From positions 1 through 11,866 of the forward strand of contig SKWC01000413.1 of NCBI GenBank assembly GCA_007129145.1: DNA of 11,866 nucleotides. The letters are read 5' to 3'. Within the stretch, counting starts at the first letter, position 1. Every line of letters starts with the position of its first letter. Origin of the DNA: Rubritepida sp. Its GTDB lineage: Bacteria > Pseudomonadota > Alphaproteobacteria > Acetobacterales > Acetobacteraceae. Below the pieces are notes generated by a model. That model was not told the origin of the DNA and did not search any database. It worked only from the letters and a program-made list of their open reading frames with translations. The translations under genes were made by a program, and so were the position numbers. Shown here in pieces: positions 6,395 through 11,866 of this stretch.

Positions 6395-7303
6395 TCAGAC
6401 CGGATCCCAGGAGAAGACGTCGCCCGAGCGCTCCATGGGCACGAAGGAGGCGCGGAAGGCGGGCAGGGCGATCTCCGCGATCTTCTCGGGCGTCCAGCCG
6501 CTTTCGCTGTGCACCGAGCGGACGGGCCGGTTCTGGCTGAACAGGAACAGCTCATGCATGCGGGGGGCGAAGATCTGGCCCGTCACTTCCTTGGCCGCGT
6601 CGGAGGCCAGGAACACCGCCAGCGGCGCGTTCTTCTCCGGGCCCATGCGCATGATGCGCTCCACCCGAGCCTTCTGCTCGGGCGTCTCGGCGGGGATTGA
6701 GCTGGTCATGCGGCTCCAGGCGAAGGGTGCCAGGCAGTTGGAGCGGACGTTGTAGCGCGCCATGTCCAGCGCGATGGACTTGGACAGCGCCGCGATGCCG
6801 AGCTTGGCGGCCGAGTAGTTGGCCTGGCCGAAATTGCCGATCAGCCCCGAGGTCGAGGTGATGTGCACATAGGCGCCGCTTTCCTGCTTGCGGAAATGCG
6901 TGGCCGCGGCGCGCGAGACATAGAAGCTGCCGTTGAGGTGGACGTTGATGACCGAGTCCCATTCCTCGGCCGTCATGCGGTGGAAGATCTGGTCGCGCAG
7001 GATCCCGGCGTTGTTCACCACGATGTCGATCCGGCCGAAATTGTCGAGCGCGCATTGCACGATCTTCTGGCCGTTGTCCCAGGAGGCCACGCTGTCGGTG
7101 TTGATGGCGGCCTGGCCGCCCTTCTGCTCGATGATGGCCTTGGTCTGCTCGGCCGGGGTGGTCGAGAAGCCCTCGCCGCCGAGCGAGGCGCCCACGTCGT
7201 TGATGATGATCTTGGCACCCGCCTCGGCCATCGCGATGGCGATCTCGCGGCCGATGCCGCCGCCCGAGCCGGTGACGACCGCGACCTTGTCCTTGAGCAT
7301 CAT
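6395..7303 (-). CDS. SDR-family oxidoreductase, MFE-2 (3-hydroxyacyl-CoA dehydrogenase)-like
   Basis: A 302-residue NAD(P)-dependent short-chain dehydrogenase. Visible marks are the cofactor-binding TGSGGGIG (11-18), NNAG (97-100), N124 in VHLNG, and the active site ITSTSGLIGNFGQANYSAAK with Y163 and K167. NDVGASLGGEG (35-45) and EQTKAIIEQKGG resemble the dehydrogenase domain of peroxisomal multifunctional enzyme 2, as does the long tail after residue 245, which replaces the short SDR end. A 3-hydroxyacyl-CoA-type substrate is therefore plausible, but this is inference from family likeness. The start is the first of two adjacent ATGs (7303), nine bases from a strong AAGGAGG; the frame stays open upstream to 7387, but that part has no ribosome-binding site. 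It is the first gene of the minus block, followed after 66 nt by the acyl-CoA synthetase. Confidence 0.9.
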   Translation of the reverse strand: MMLKDKVAVVTGSGGGIGREIAIAMAEAGAKIIINDVGASLGGEGFSTTPAEQTKAIIEQKGGQAAINTDSVASWDNGQKIVQCALDNFGRIDIVVNNAGILRDQIFHRMTAEEWDSVINVHLNGSFYVSRAAATHFRKQESGAYVHITSTSGLIGNFGQANYSAAKLGIAALSKSIALDMARYNVRSNCLAPFAWSRMTSSIPAETPEQKARVERIMRMGPEKNAPLAVFLASDAAKEVTGQIFAPRMHELFLFSQNRPVRSVHSESGWTPEKIAEIALPAFRASFVPMERSGDVFSWDPV

Positions 7304-7340
7304 GGGGCGCTTCCTCCTTTGCCGATGACTTATGGGCCGG

Positions 7341-7369
7341 AGGCTAGACCGGCAGGCGCGGAGCGTGAA
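7341..7369 (-). promoter_or_regulatory. Weak candidate promoter for the SDR operon
   Basis: On the minus strand TTCACG (7369-7364) is followed by 17 bases and TAGCCT (7346-7341), 37 bases before the SDR start. Agreement with the sigma-70 consensus is about 4/6 and 3/6. This is the best spacing match I see in the divergent gap, but in such GC-rich DNA it could be chance. Confidence 0.22.
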
Positions 7370-7376
7370 GGTGCGG

Positions 7377-7390
7377 GGCTTGCGCAAGCC
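7377..7390. promoter_or_regulatory. Perfect 14-bp palindrome in the divergent intergenic region, candidate operator
   Basis: GGCTTGCGCAAGCC is its own reverse complement. It is centred about 36 bases before the TauE/SafE start and about 80 bases before the SDR start, a position from which a dimeric regulator could act on both. The rest of the 116-bp gap (7304-7419) holds the SDR ribosome-binding site, a short GCCGG...CCGGC inverted repeat (7336-7353) and no gene. No regulator gene lies in the window, so the assignment rests on symmetry and position only. Confidence 0.4.
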
Positions 7391-7419
7391 GCCCGCATGG
7401 CCGAGAGGCTCGTTCCATC

Positions 7420-8250
7420 ATGGACACGACGAATGATCTTCTCTGGCTGGCGGGGCTTGCGCTGGCCATGGCCGCGACGGGCTTGGTCTCGGGCACGCTG
7501 GCGGGGCTGCTGGGCGTGGGGGGCGGCATCGTCATCGTGCCGATCCTGTTCAACGTCTTTCCCTTCTTCGACATCGAGGAGGCGGTGCAGATGAAGCTGG
7601 CGGTGGCGACGTCGCTCGCCACCATCATCCCCACCTCCTTCGTTTCGGCGCGCAAGCACCATGCGACCGGCACGATGGATGTGGCGCTGCTGCGCTCGAT
7701 CTGGCTGCCGATGCTGGCCGGCGTGGCGCTGGGCACCTTCCTGGCCGTCTGGGTGCGCGGCGAGGGGCTGATCGCGGTCTTCGCGCTGGTCGCGCTGCTG
7801 GTGGCGCTGAACATGGGCTTCACGGGGGTGGATTTCCGCGTGGCCGAGCGCGTGCCCTCGGGCCCGCCGCGCGCGGCGCTGGGCATCGGGCTGGGCAGCG
7901 TGAGTTCGATGATGGGGATCGGCGGCGGGACGCTGGGCGTGCCCATCCTGTCCATGTTCGGCCACCCGATCCGCGCCGCGGTGGCCACATCCTCGGCCTT
8001 CGGGCTGATCATCTCGATCCCGGCGACGGCGGGCTTCATCTGGGGCGGCTGGAACGACCCGAACCTGCCGCCCTACTCGATCGGCTATGTGAACCTGCTG
8101 GGCTTCGCGCTGATCGTGCCGACATCCATCATCGCCACCCCCTGGGGGGTCAGGCTGGCGCATACCATCCCGCCCCTCTGGCTGAAGCGGGCCTTTGCGG
8201 TGTTCCTGGCCATCACCAGCGTGCGGATGTTCTGGAGCCTGTTCGGCTGA
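7420..8250 (+). CDS. TauE/SafE-family membrane permease (putative sulfite/organosulfur exporter type)
   Basis: A 276-residue inner-membrane protein with about eight hydrophobic segments in two related halves, each carrying the glycine-rich motif typical of the family: GLLGVGGGIVIVP (29-41) and MMGIGGGTLGVP (164-175). ATSLATIIPTSFVSARKHH (63-81) and ATSSAFGLIISIPATAGF (189-206) are the matching internal repeats. Members export sulfite, sulfoacetate or other anions; the specific substrate is unknown, and the neighbouring genes do not settle it. The ATG at 7420 has GAGAGG (7403-7408) about eleven bases upstream, a modest ribosome-binding site. The gene is transcribed away from the SDR gene and ends exactly where the convergent sufA ends. 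The length is normal and the reading frame is intact. Confidence 0.9.
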   Translation: MDTTNDLLWLAGLALAMAATGLVSGTLAGLLGVGGGIVIVPILFNVFPFFDIEEAVQMKLAVATSLATIIPTSFVSARKHHATGTMDVALLRSIWLPMLAGVALGTFLAVWVRGEGLIAVFALVALLVALNMGFTGVDFRVAERVPSGPPRAALGIGLGSVSSMMGIGGGTLGVPILSMFGHPIRAAVATSSAFGLIISIPATAGFIWGGWNDPNLPPYSIGYVNLLGFALIVPTSIIATPWGVRLAHTIPPLWLKRAFAVFLAITSVRMFWSLFG

Positions 8251-8619
8251 TCACACGTGGAAGCTCTCGCCGCAGCCGCAGCGGCCCTTCTCATTGGGGT
8301 TCACGAAGACGAAGCCCGCGCTCATGGCCTTCACCTCGTAGTCCATGGTGGTGCCGATGAGGTAGAGGCTGGCCTTGCGGTCCACCAGGATGGTCACGCC
8401 CTTGTCGGTCACGCGCTCATCGCCCGGGCCCTGGGTCTCGACGAAGGTCAGGTCATAGGCCATGCCGGAGCAGCCCTTGGTCTTCACGCCGATGCGCAGC
8501 AGCTTGCCCTCCTCACCCTTGGCGTAGAGGCCGCGCAGCCGTTCGGCGGCGGCTTCGGACAGGCCCATCAGCGGCGGCAGTTCGCGCTTCACGCGGGGGG
8601 CGTCGGTGGTGGTGCTCAT
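8251..8619 (-). CDS. sufA: SufA/IscA-type iron-sulfur cluster carrier
   Basis: A 122-residue HesB/IscA-fold protein, an A-type carrier that receives Fe-S clusters from the SUF scaffold and passes them to apo-proteins. The three expected cysteines are present: C50 in TKGCSGM, and C114 and C116 in GRCGCGESF near the C-terminus. The N-terminal 15 residues are variable and probably disordered. The ATG at 8619 has a GAGGAG element nine bases upstream, sitting at the end of the preceding gene, 13 nt away. It is the last visible gene of the suf operon. Its stop codon abuts that of the convergent permease with no bases between. SufA, IscA and ErpA are hard to tell apart by sequence alone; the operon position favours SufA. 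Confidence 0.92.
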   Translation of the reverse strand: MSTTTDAPRVKRELPPLMGLSEAAAERLRGLYAKGEEGKLLRIGVKTKGCSGMAYDLTFVETQGPGDERVTDKGVTILVDRKASLYLIGTTMDYEVKAMSAGFVFVNPNEKGRCGCGESFHV

Positions 8620-8632
8620 CTCATGGCACTCC

Positions 8633-8992
8633 TCAGAACATGTTCAGGGCGAGGCGCGCGTCCTCGCTCATGCGGGACTGGTCCCAGGGCGGGTCCCAGA
8701 CGACCTCGACCTCGCAATCGGTCACGCCGGCCACGCCGCGCACGGCTTCCTCGGTCATGGCGGGCAGTTCCTGCGCCGAGGGGCAGGAGGGGGTGGTCAG
8801 CGTCATCTCGACCTTGACCTTGCCGTCGTCGCCGATCTCGATGGCGTAGACGAGGCCGAGTTCGTAGATGTCCACCGGGATTTCCGGGTCGAACACGGTC
8901 TTGATCGCCGTGATCACGGCTTCCTCGGTCACGGCCGGCAGGGCTTCGCCTTCCGGCGTCCAGCTTCCATGGCGGGAGATCTGTTCACTCAC
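8633..8992 (-). CDS. sufT: SUF-system DUF59/MIP18-family iron-sulfur assembly protein (SufT-type)
   Basis: A 119-residue protein of the MIP18/DUF59 family. The core DPEIPVDIYELGLVY (35-49) and TTPSCPSAQELP with the conserved C70 are intact, and the tail WDPPWDQSRMSEDARL is the usual end. Family members help mature Fe-S proteins, perhaps as transfer or accessory factors; the chemistry is not fully settled. It matches the short form found inside alphaproteobacterial suf operons rather than the longer SufT, so the symbol is a convention. The start is GTG at 8992, seven bases after AAGGAG, and overlaps the end of sufU by 8 nt, which suggests coupled translation. The next gene, sufA, follows after 13 nt. 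Confidence 0.9.
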   Translation of the reverse strand: MSEQISRHGSWTPEGEALPAVTEEAVITAIKTVFDPEIPVDIYELGLVYAIEIGDDGKVKVEMTLTTPSCPSAQELPAMTEEAVRGVAGVTDCEVEVVWDPPWDQSRMSEDARLALNMF

Positions 8993-9452
8993 TGCTCGTC
9001 TCCTTGGTGCCGTCCAGGGCGGCTTCGAGCGCGTGCCAGGCGAGGGTGGCGCATTTCACGCGGCTCGGGAATTCATGCACGCCCGACAGCGCCGACAGGC
9101 GCTGCAGCGCCGGGGTGCTGTCGTCGCGTGCGCCGGTCTTCGCGATCTCGCGCAGGCGGGCGGACAGGGCGCGGGCCTCATCCGGGGTCAGGCCGGGCAC
9201 GGCCTCGGTCAGCAGGGAGGCGCTGGCCTGGCTTATCGCGCAGCCGCGGCCCAGAAAGCTGGCCTGGCCGATGCGGGGGCCGTCCATCTTGATGAACAGC
9301 TCGACCCGGTCGCCGCACATCGGGTTGTCGCCGCGTGCCGAGGCGTCGAAGGCTTCCAGGCGGAAGTGATTCCGCGGCTTGCGGCCATGGTCCAGGATCA
9401 CCTCCTGGTAGAGGTCGCGCAGGTCATCGAAGCTGGCGGCGGGGCCGCTCAC
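8985..9452 (-). CDS. sufU: SufU-type iron-sulfur assembly protein (NifU/IscU N-terminal family)
   Basis: A 155-residue IscU-fold protein with C46 and D48 in GDNPMCGD, C71 in GRGCAIS and C134 in KCATL, the set that binds zinc in Bacillus SufU. The stretch between the second and third cysteines (about 85-130) is longer than in IscU, the SufU hallmark. In Bacillus, SufU accepts the persulfide sulfur from SufS; here the gene directly follows sufS, so the same partnership is likely. The start is GTG at 9452, forming a GTGA 4-nt overlap with the sufS stop. Whether it is a sulfur acceptor or a cluster scaffold cannot be decided from sequence, but the zinc-site pattern favours the acceptor role. Confidence 0.92.
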   Translation of the reverse strand: MSGPAASFDDLRDLYQEVILDHGRKPRNHFRLEAFDASARGDNPMCGDRVELFIKMDGPRIGQASFLGRGCAISQASASLLTEAVPGLTPDEARALSARLREIAKTGARDDSTPALQRLSALSGVHEFPSRVKCATLAWHALEAALDGTKETSSE

Positions 9453-10693
9453 GCGAAGAACTCCCGCGCGGCTTCCAGCCCCTCGGCTAGCGCGTCGATC
9501 TCGGCCTCGGTGGTGTAGAGGCCGAAGCTGGCCCGCGCCGTGCCGCCATCCAGGCCGAAGCGGGTGTGCAGCGGCTCGGCGCAGTGGCGGCCGGCGCGCA
9601 CGCAGATGCCGCGCCGGTCGAGGAAGGTGGCGAGGTCATGCGGATGCGCGGCATCGAGCGCGAAGGCGAAGACGCCACCGCGGTCCTGCGGGGTGCCGAG
9701 CAGCGACAGGCCGGGGATGCGCGCCAGCGTGGCCGAGGCGTGCTCGACCAGGGCGCGCTCATGCGCCTCGATCGCGGGCAGGCCGATGGCGTTCACGTAG
9801 TCTATGGCGGCGTGCAGGCCCACGGCCTCGATGATGGGGGGCGTGCCGGCCTCGAAGCGGGCGGGGGGCGCCGCCCAGGTCGAGTGTTCCAGCGTGACCG
9901 TCTCGATCATGTCGCCGCCGCCCAGGAAGGGCGGCATGGCCTCCAGCAGGCTGGCGCGGCCATAGAGGATGCCGATGCCGGTGGGGCCGTAGAGCTTGTG
10001 GCCGGTGAAGGCGTAGAAATCCGCGCCGATGGCCTGCACATCCACGCTGCGGTGCACGGCCGCCTGGCTGCCGTCGAACATCACCTTCGCACCCGCTTCA
10101 TGCGCCATGGCCGCGATGCGCGCGGCCGGCGTGACGGTGCCCAGCACATTGGACATGTGGGTGACCGAGACAAGGCCGACATCGCCCTGCGCCAGATGCC
10201 GGGCGTAGTCCTCCATGTCGAGTTCGCCGGCATCGGTCACGCGGATGAAGCGCAGCCCGATCCCCAGCCCTGCGTCGCGCAGCATCTGCCAGGGCACGAG
10301 GTTCGCGTGGTGCTCCATCTCCGAGACCAGCACCACCTGGCCGGGCTTCAGCATGGCGCGGCCGAAGCTGTGGGCGACCAGGTTGAAGGCCTCGGTGGAG
10401 TTGCGGGTGAAGACGATCTCCTCCGGCGCGGCGGCGCCGAGGAAGCGGGCGGTCGCGGCGCGGGCCGCCTCATAGGCCTCGGTCGCGACCTCGCTCAGAT
10501 GGTAGGCGCCGCGGTGGACGTTGGCATAGGCGGTCTCCATGCAGCGGGTCATCGCCTCGATCACGGCGCGCGGCTTCTGCGCCGAGGCGCCGGAGTCGAG
10601 GAAGACCAGCGGCCGGCCGCGCACGGTGGTGGACAGGATCGGGAAATCCTGCCGGATGCGCGCGACATCGAGGCGGGGGGCCATGTCGTTCAT
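9449..10693 (-). CDS. sufS: SufS-type cysteine desulfurase
   Basis: A 414-residue PLP enzyme (class V aminotransferase fold) that removes sulfur from L-cysteine to give alanine and an enzyme-bound persulfide for cluster assembly. Key features: EMEHHANLVPW (125-135), FDGSQAAVH (206-214), the Schiff-base lysine K233 in TGHKLYGPTG, and the persulfide cysteine C371 in RAGRHCAEP, the short-loop group II (SufS/CsdA) form. RFEAGTPP (279-286) is also typical. The start is ATG at 10693, in an ATGA overlap with the sufD stop and five bases after a GAGG; a second ATG at 10684 is possible. The same frame stays open further upstream to 10891, but only as a shadow of sufD. Its likely partners are SufU next door and SufBCD. 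Confidence 0.96.
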   Translation of the reverse strand: MNDMAPRLDVARIRQDFPILSTTVRGRPLVFLDSGASAQKPRAVIEAMTRCMETAYANVHRGAYHLSEVATEAYEAARAATARFLGAAAPEEIVFTRNSTEAFNLVAHSFGRAMLKPGQVVLVSEMEHHANLVPWQMLRDAGLGIGLRFIRVTDAGELDMEDYARHLAQGDVGLVSVTHMSNVLGTVTPAARIAAMAHEAGAKVMFDGSQAAVHRSVDVQAIGADFYAFTGHKLYGPTGIGILYGRASLLEAMPPFLGGGDMIETVTLEHSTWAAPPARFEAGTPPIIEAVGLHAAIDYVNAIGLPAIEAHERALVEHASATLARIPGLSLLGTPQDRGGVFAFALDAAHPHDLATFLDRRGICVRAGRHCAEPLHTRFGLDGGTARASFGLYTTEAEIDALAEGLEAAREFFA

Positions 10694-11866
10694 GCGGCCT
10701 CGCGCGCCCACCAGCCCTCCACGGCCTCGGCCAGCAGGGTCTGGGCGGTGGCGTTGGTCACACCCTCGACCGCCTCCGTCAGGAAGGCATGGACCAGCAT
10801 GGCCCGCGCCTCGACCTCGGGGATGCCGCGGGCGCGCAGGTAGAACAGGTGGTCGGGGTCGAGTGCCCCCACCGTCGCGCCATGGCTGCACTTCACGTCG
10901 TCGGCATAGATCTCAAGCTGGGGCTTGGCGTTGATCTCGGCTTCTTCCGACAGGAGCAGCGCCTGGTTCATCTGGTAGCCGTCGGTGCGCTGCGCCGCCT
11001 GGCGGACCAGGATCTTGCCCTGGAACACGCCGCGCGCGCGGCCGGCCAGCACGGTCTTGTAGGTCTGGCGGCTGGCGCAGTCGGGGGCGGCGTGGTCAAG
11101 GAAGGTGGTGGTGTCGGCGTGCTGGCCGTGGCCCACAAGCTGCGCGCCATTCATGTGGCAGGCGGCGCCGGGGCCCAGCAGCGCCACATGGATTTCGTTG
11201 CGCGCCAGCCGCGCGCCTGCATTCAGGGTGAAGTTGTCATAGGTCGCCCCCGCCGCGACCGAGGCCAGCACGGTCGAGAGGTTGAAGCCCGAGCGCCCTT
11301 CGCGCTGGATGCGGACATGGGTCAGCACCGCATCCTCGGCAAGCTCGGCCTCCAGCACGGGGTTGTGCAGATAGGGCGCGGCCGCAGGGCCGAGGCTGGT
11401 TTCGATCAGAGCGAGCCGCGCGCCCGCACCCAGGCGCAGCAGGTGGCGCGGGTGGAAGGCGATGGGGCGCTCGGCATGGGTCGCGATGGACAGAAGCTCC
11501 ATCTCGCCCGCGTCATGGCCGGCGGGGATGTCCAGCACCAGCCCGTCTTCGAACAGCATGGTGTTGAGCGCGAGCAGCGCGAGCGGGCCGTGCTTGTCGG
11601 CCGGCTGCACCGCGCCCAGACGGGGCAGGGCGGCCTCCAGCCCCTCGGCCAGCCCATGCGCGCCGATGCCCTCGGGCAGTTCCGACAGATGCGCGGCGAA
11701 GCGCCCATCCACGAAGACGGCGCGATGCGGCGCGCGGCGCGGCGGCAGTTCGGGCGCTTCCTCGGCCAGCGTCAGCGCCTCGGTGAAGGAGGTCTGCGCG
11801 ATGGGGGCGAGGTCGGTGAAGCGCCAGGCCTCGACGCGCCGGCCGGGCAGGCCGAGCGCGCGGAAA
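10690..11866 (-). CDS. sufD: SufD, iron-sulfur cluster scaffold subunit (5' end outside the window)
   Basis: About 391 residues are visible, and the frame stays open to the right edge, so the start is missing, probably by only a few dozen codons. The first visible residues include GLPGRRVEAWRFTDL, the familiar N-terminal SufD motif, on the codons next to the edge. The GTG at 11712, a possible internal start, is therefore just a valine codon. The beta-helical SufB/SufD core follows, with ALNTMLFEDGLVLDIPAG, and the conserved CSHGAT (bases 10890-10873) precedes the C-terminal helices (GALDPDHLFYLRARGI). SufD lacks an independent catalytic role; with SufB and the ATPase SufC it forms the SufBC2D complex on which clusters are built. 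sufS follows with a 4-nt ATGA overlap. Confidence 0.95.
   Translation of the reverse strand, partial: FRALGLPGRRVEAWRFTDLAPIAQTSFTEALTLAEEAPELPPRRAPHRAVFVDGRFAAHLSELPEGIGAHGLAEGLEAALPRLGAVQPADKHGPLALLALNTMLFEDGLVLDIPAGHDAGEMELLSIATHAERPIAFHPRHLLRLGAGARLALIETSLGPAAAPYLHNPVLEAELAEDAVLTHVRIQREGRSGFNLSTVLASVAAGATYDNFTLNAGARLARNEIHVALLGPGAACHMNGAQLVGHGQHADTTTFLDHAAPDCASRQTYKTVLAGRARGVFQGKILVRQAAQRTDGYQMNQALLLSEEAEINAKPQLEIYADDVKCSHGATVGALDPDHLFYLRARGIPEVEARAMLVHAFLTEAVEGVTNATAQTLLAEAVEGWWAREAA

Noticed and set aside
4271..6700. An 809-codon plus-strand open frame opposite the acyl-CoA synthetase and the SDR
   Set aside because: Its composition (Gly, His, Arg, Gln, Ala-rich, no domain motif) is that of an antisense shadow in GC-rich DNA. 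The opposite strand carries full catalytic motifs of two known families across the same bases.
7304..7387. Upstream extension of the SDR protein
   Set aside because: The strong AAGGAGG lies just before ATG 7303, and the Rossmann fold begins six residues into the shorter protein.
10694..10891. Upstream extension of SufS
   Set aside because: The stretch is a shadow of sufD; SufS homologues begin near the ATG at 10693, which overlaps the sufD stop.
1..11866. A defence island, mobile element, CRISPR array, toxin-antitoxin pair or other novel system
   Set aside because: Every gene belongs to a recognised housekeeping or metabolic family; no transposase, integrase, direct-repeat array, tRNA att site or shift in composition is visible.

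Overview
The window is dense, GC-rich bacterial chromosome (by eye about 70% G+C, with strong third-position G/C bias). Genes overlap or abut, and GTG and TTG starts are common. Gene content and style fit an alphaproteobacterium, plausibly of the Acetobacteraceae/Rhodospirillales type; that placement is inference, since the window holds no rRNA or other phylogenetic marker. There is no mobile element, tRNA, rRNA, CRISPR array or phage gene, and no obvious shift in composition. It reads as a core-genome segment with two accessory-looking metabolic blocks.

Layout: (1) 1-2762, plus strand: the tail of an unidentified gene, two tandem DMT/EamA-family transporters and a LACTB2-like metallo-beta-lactamase-fold hydrolase, chained by short overlaps (20, 17 and 4 nt) as one operon. 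(2) 2764-7303, minus strand, convergent with block 1: in transcription order an MFE-2-like SDR dehydrogenase, an NDP-forming acyl-CoA synthetase (acetate--CoA ligase family), a nitroreductase and a Nudix hydrolase with an expanded Nudix box. The two blocks meet at four tandem CCTAG units that put stop codons in all six frames. (3) 7304-7419: a 116-bp divergent intergenic region with a perfect 14-bp palindrome. (4) 7420-8250, plus strand: a TauE/SafE-family permease. (5) 8251-11866, minus strand: the distal part of a SUF iron-sulfur cluster operon, sufD (5' end outside the window), sufS, sufU, sufT (DUF59) and sufA. Its first three junctions overlap by 4, 4 and 8 nt and the last has a 13-nt gap. 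sufB and sufC are expected just beyond the right edge.

How the genes work together: SufS takes sulfur from cysteine and probably hands it to SufU; SufD belongs to the SufBCD scaffold; the DUF59 protein and SufA act late, in cluster maturation or delivery. Block 2 suggests handling of CoA esters (activation by the ligase, 3-hydroxyacyl-type oxidation by the SDR, possibly CoA or acyl-CoA pyrophosphate cleavage by the Nudix protein), but the substrate cannot be read from sequence. I found no convincing undescribed system. The most unusual local structure is the CCTAG repeat at the convergent junction.
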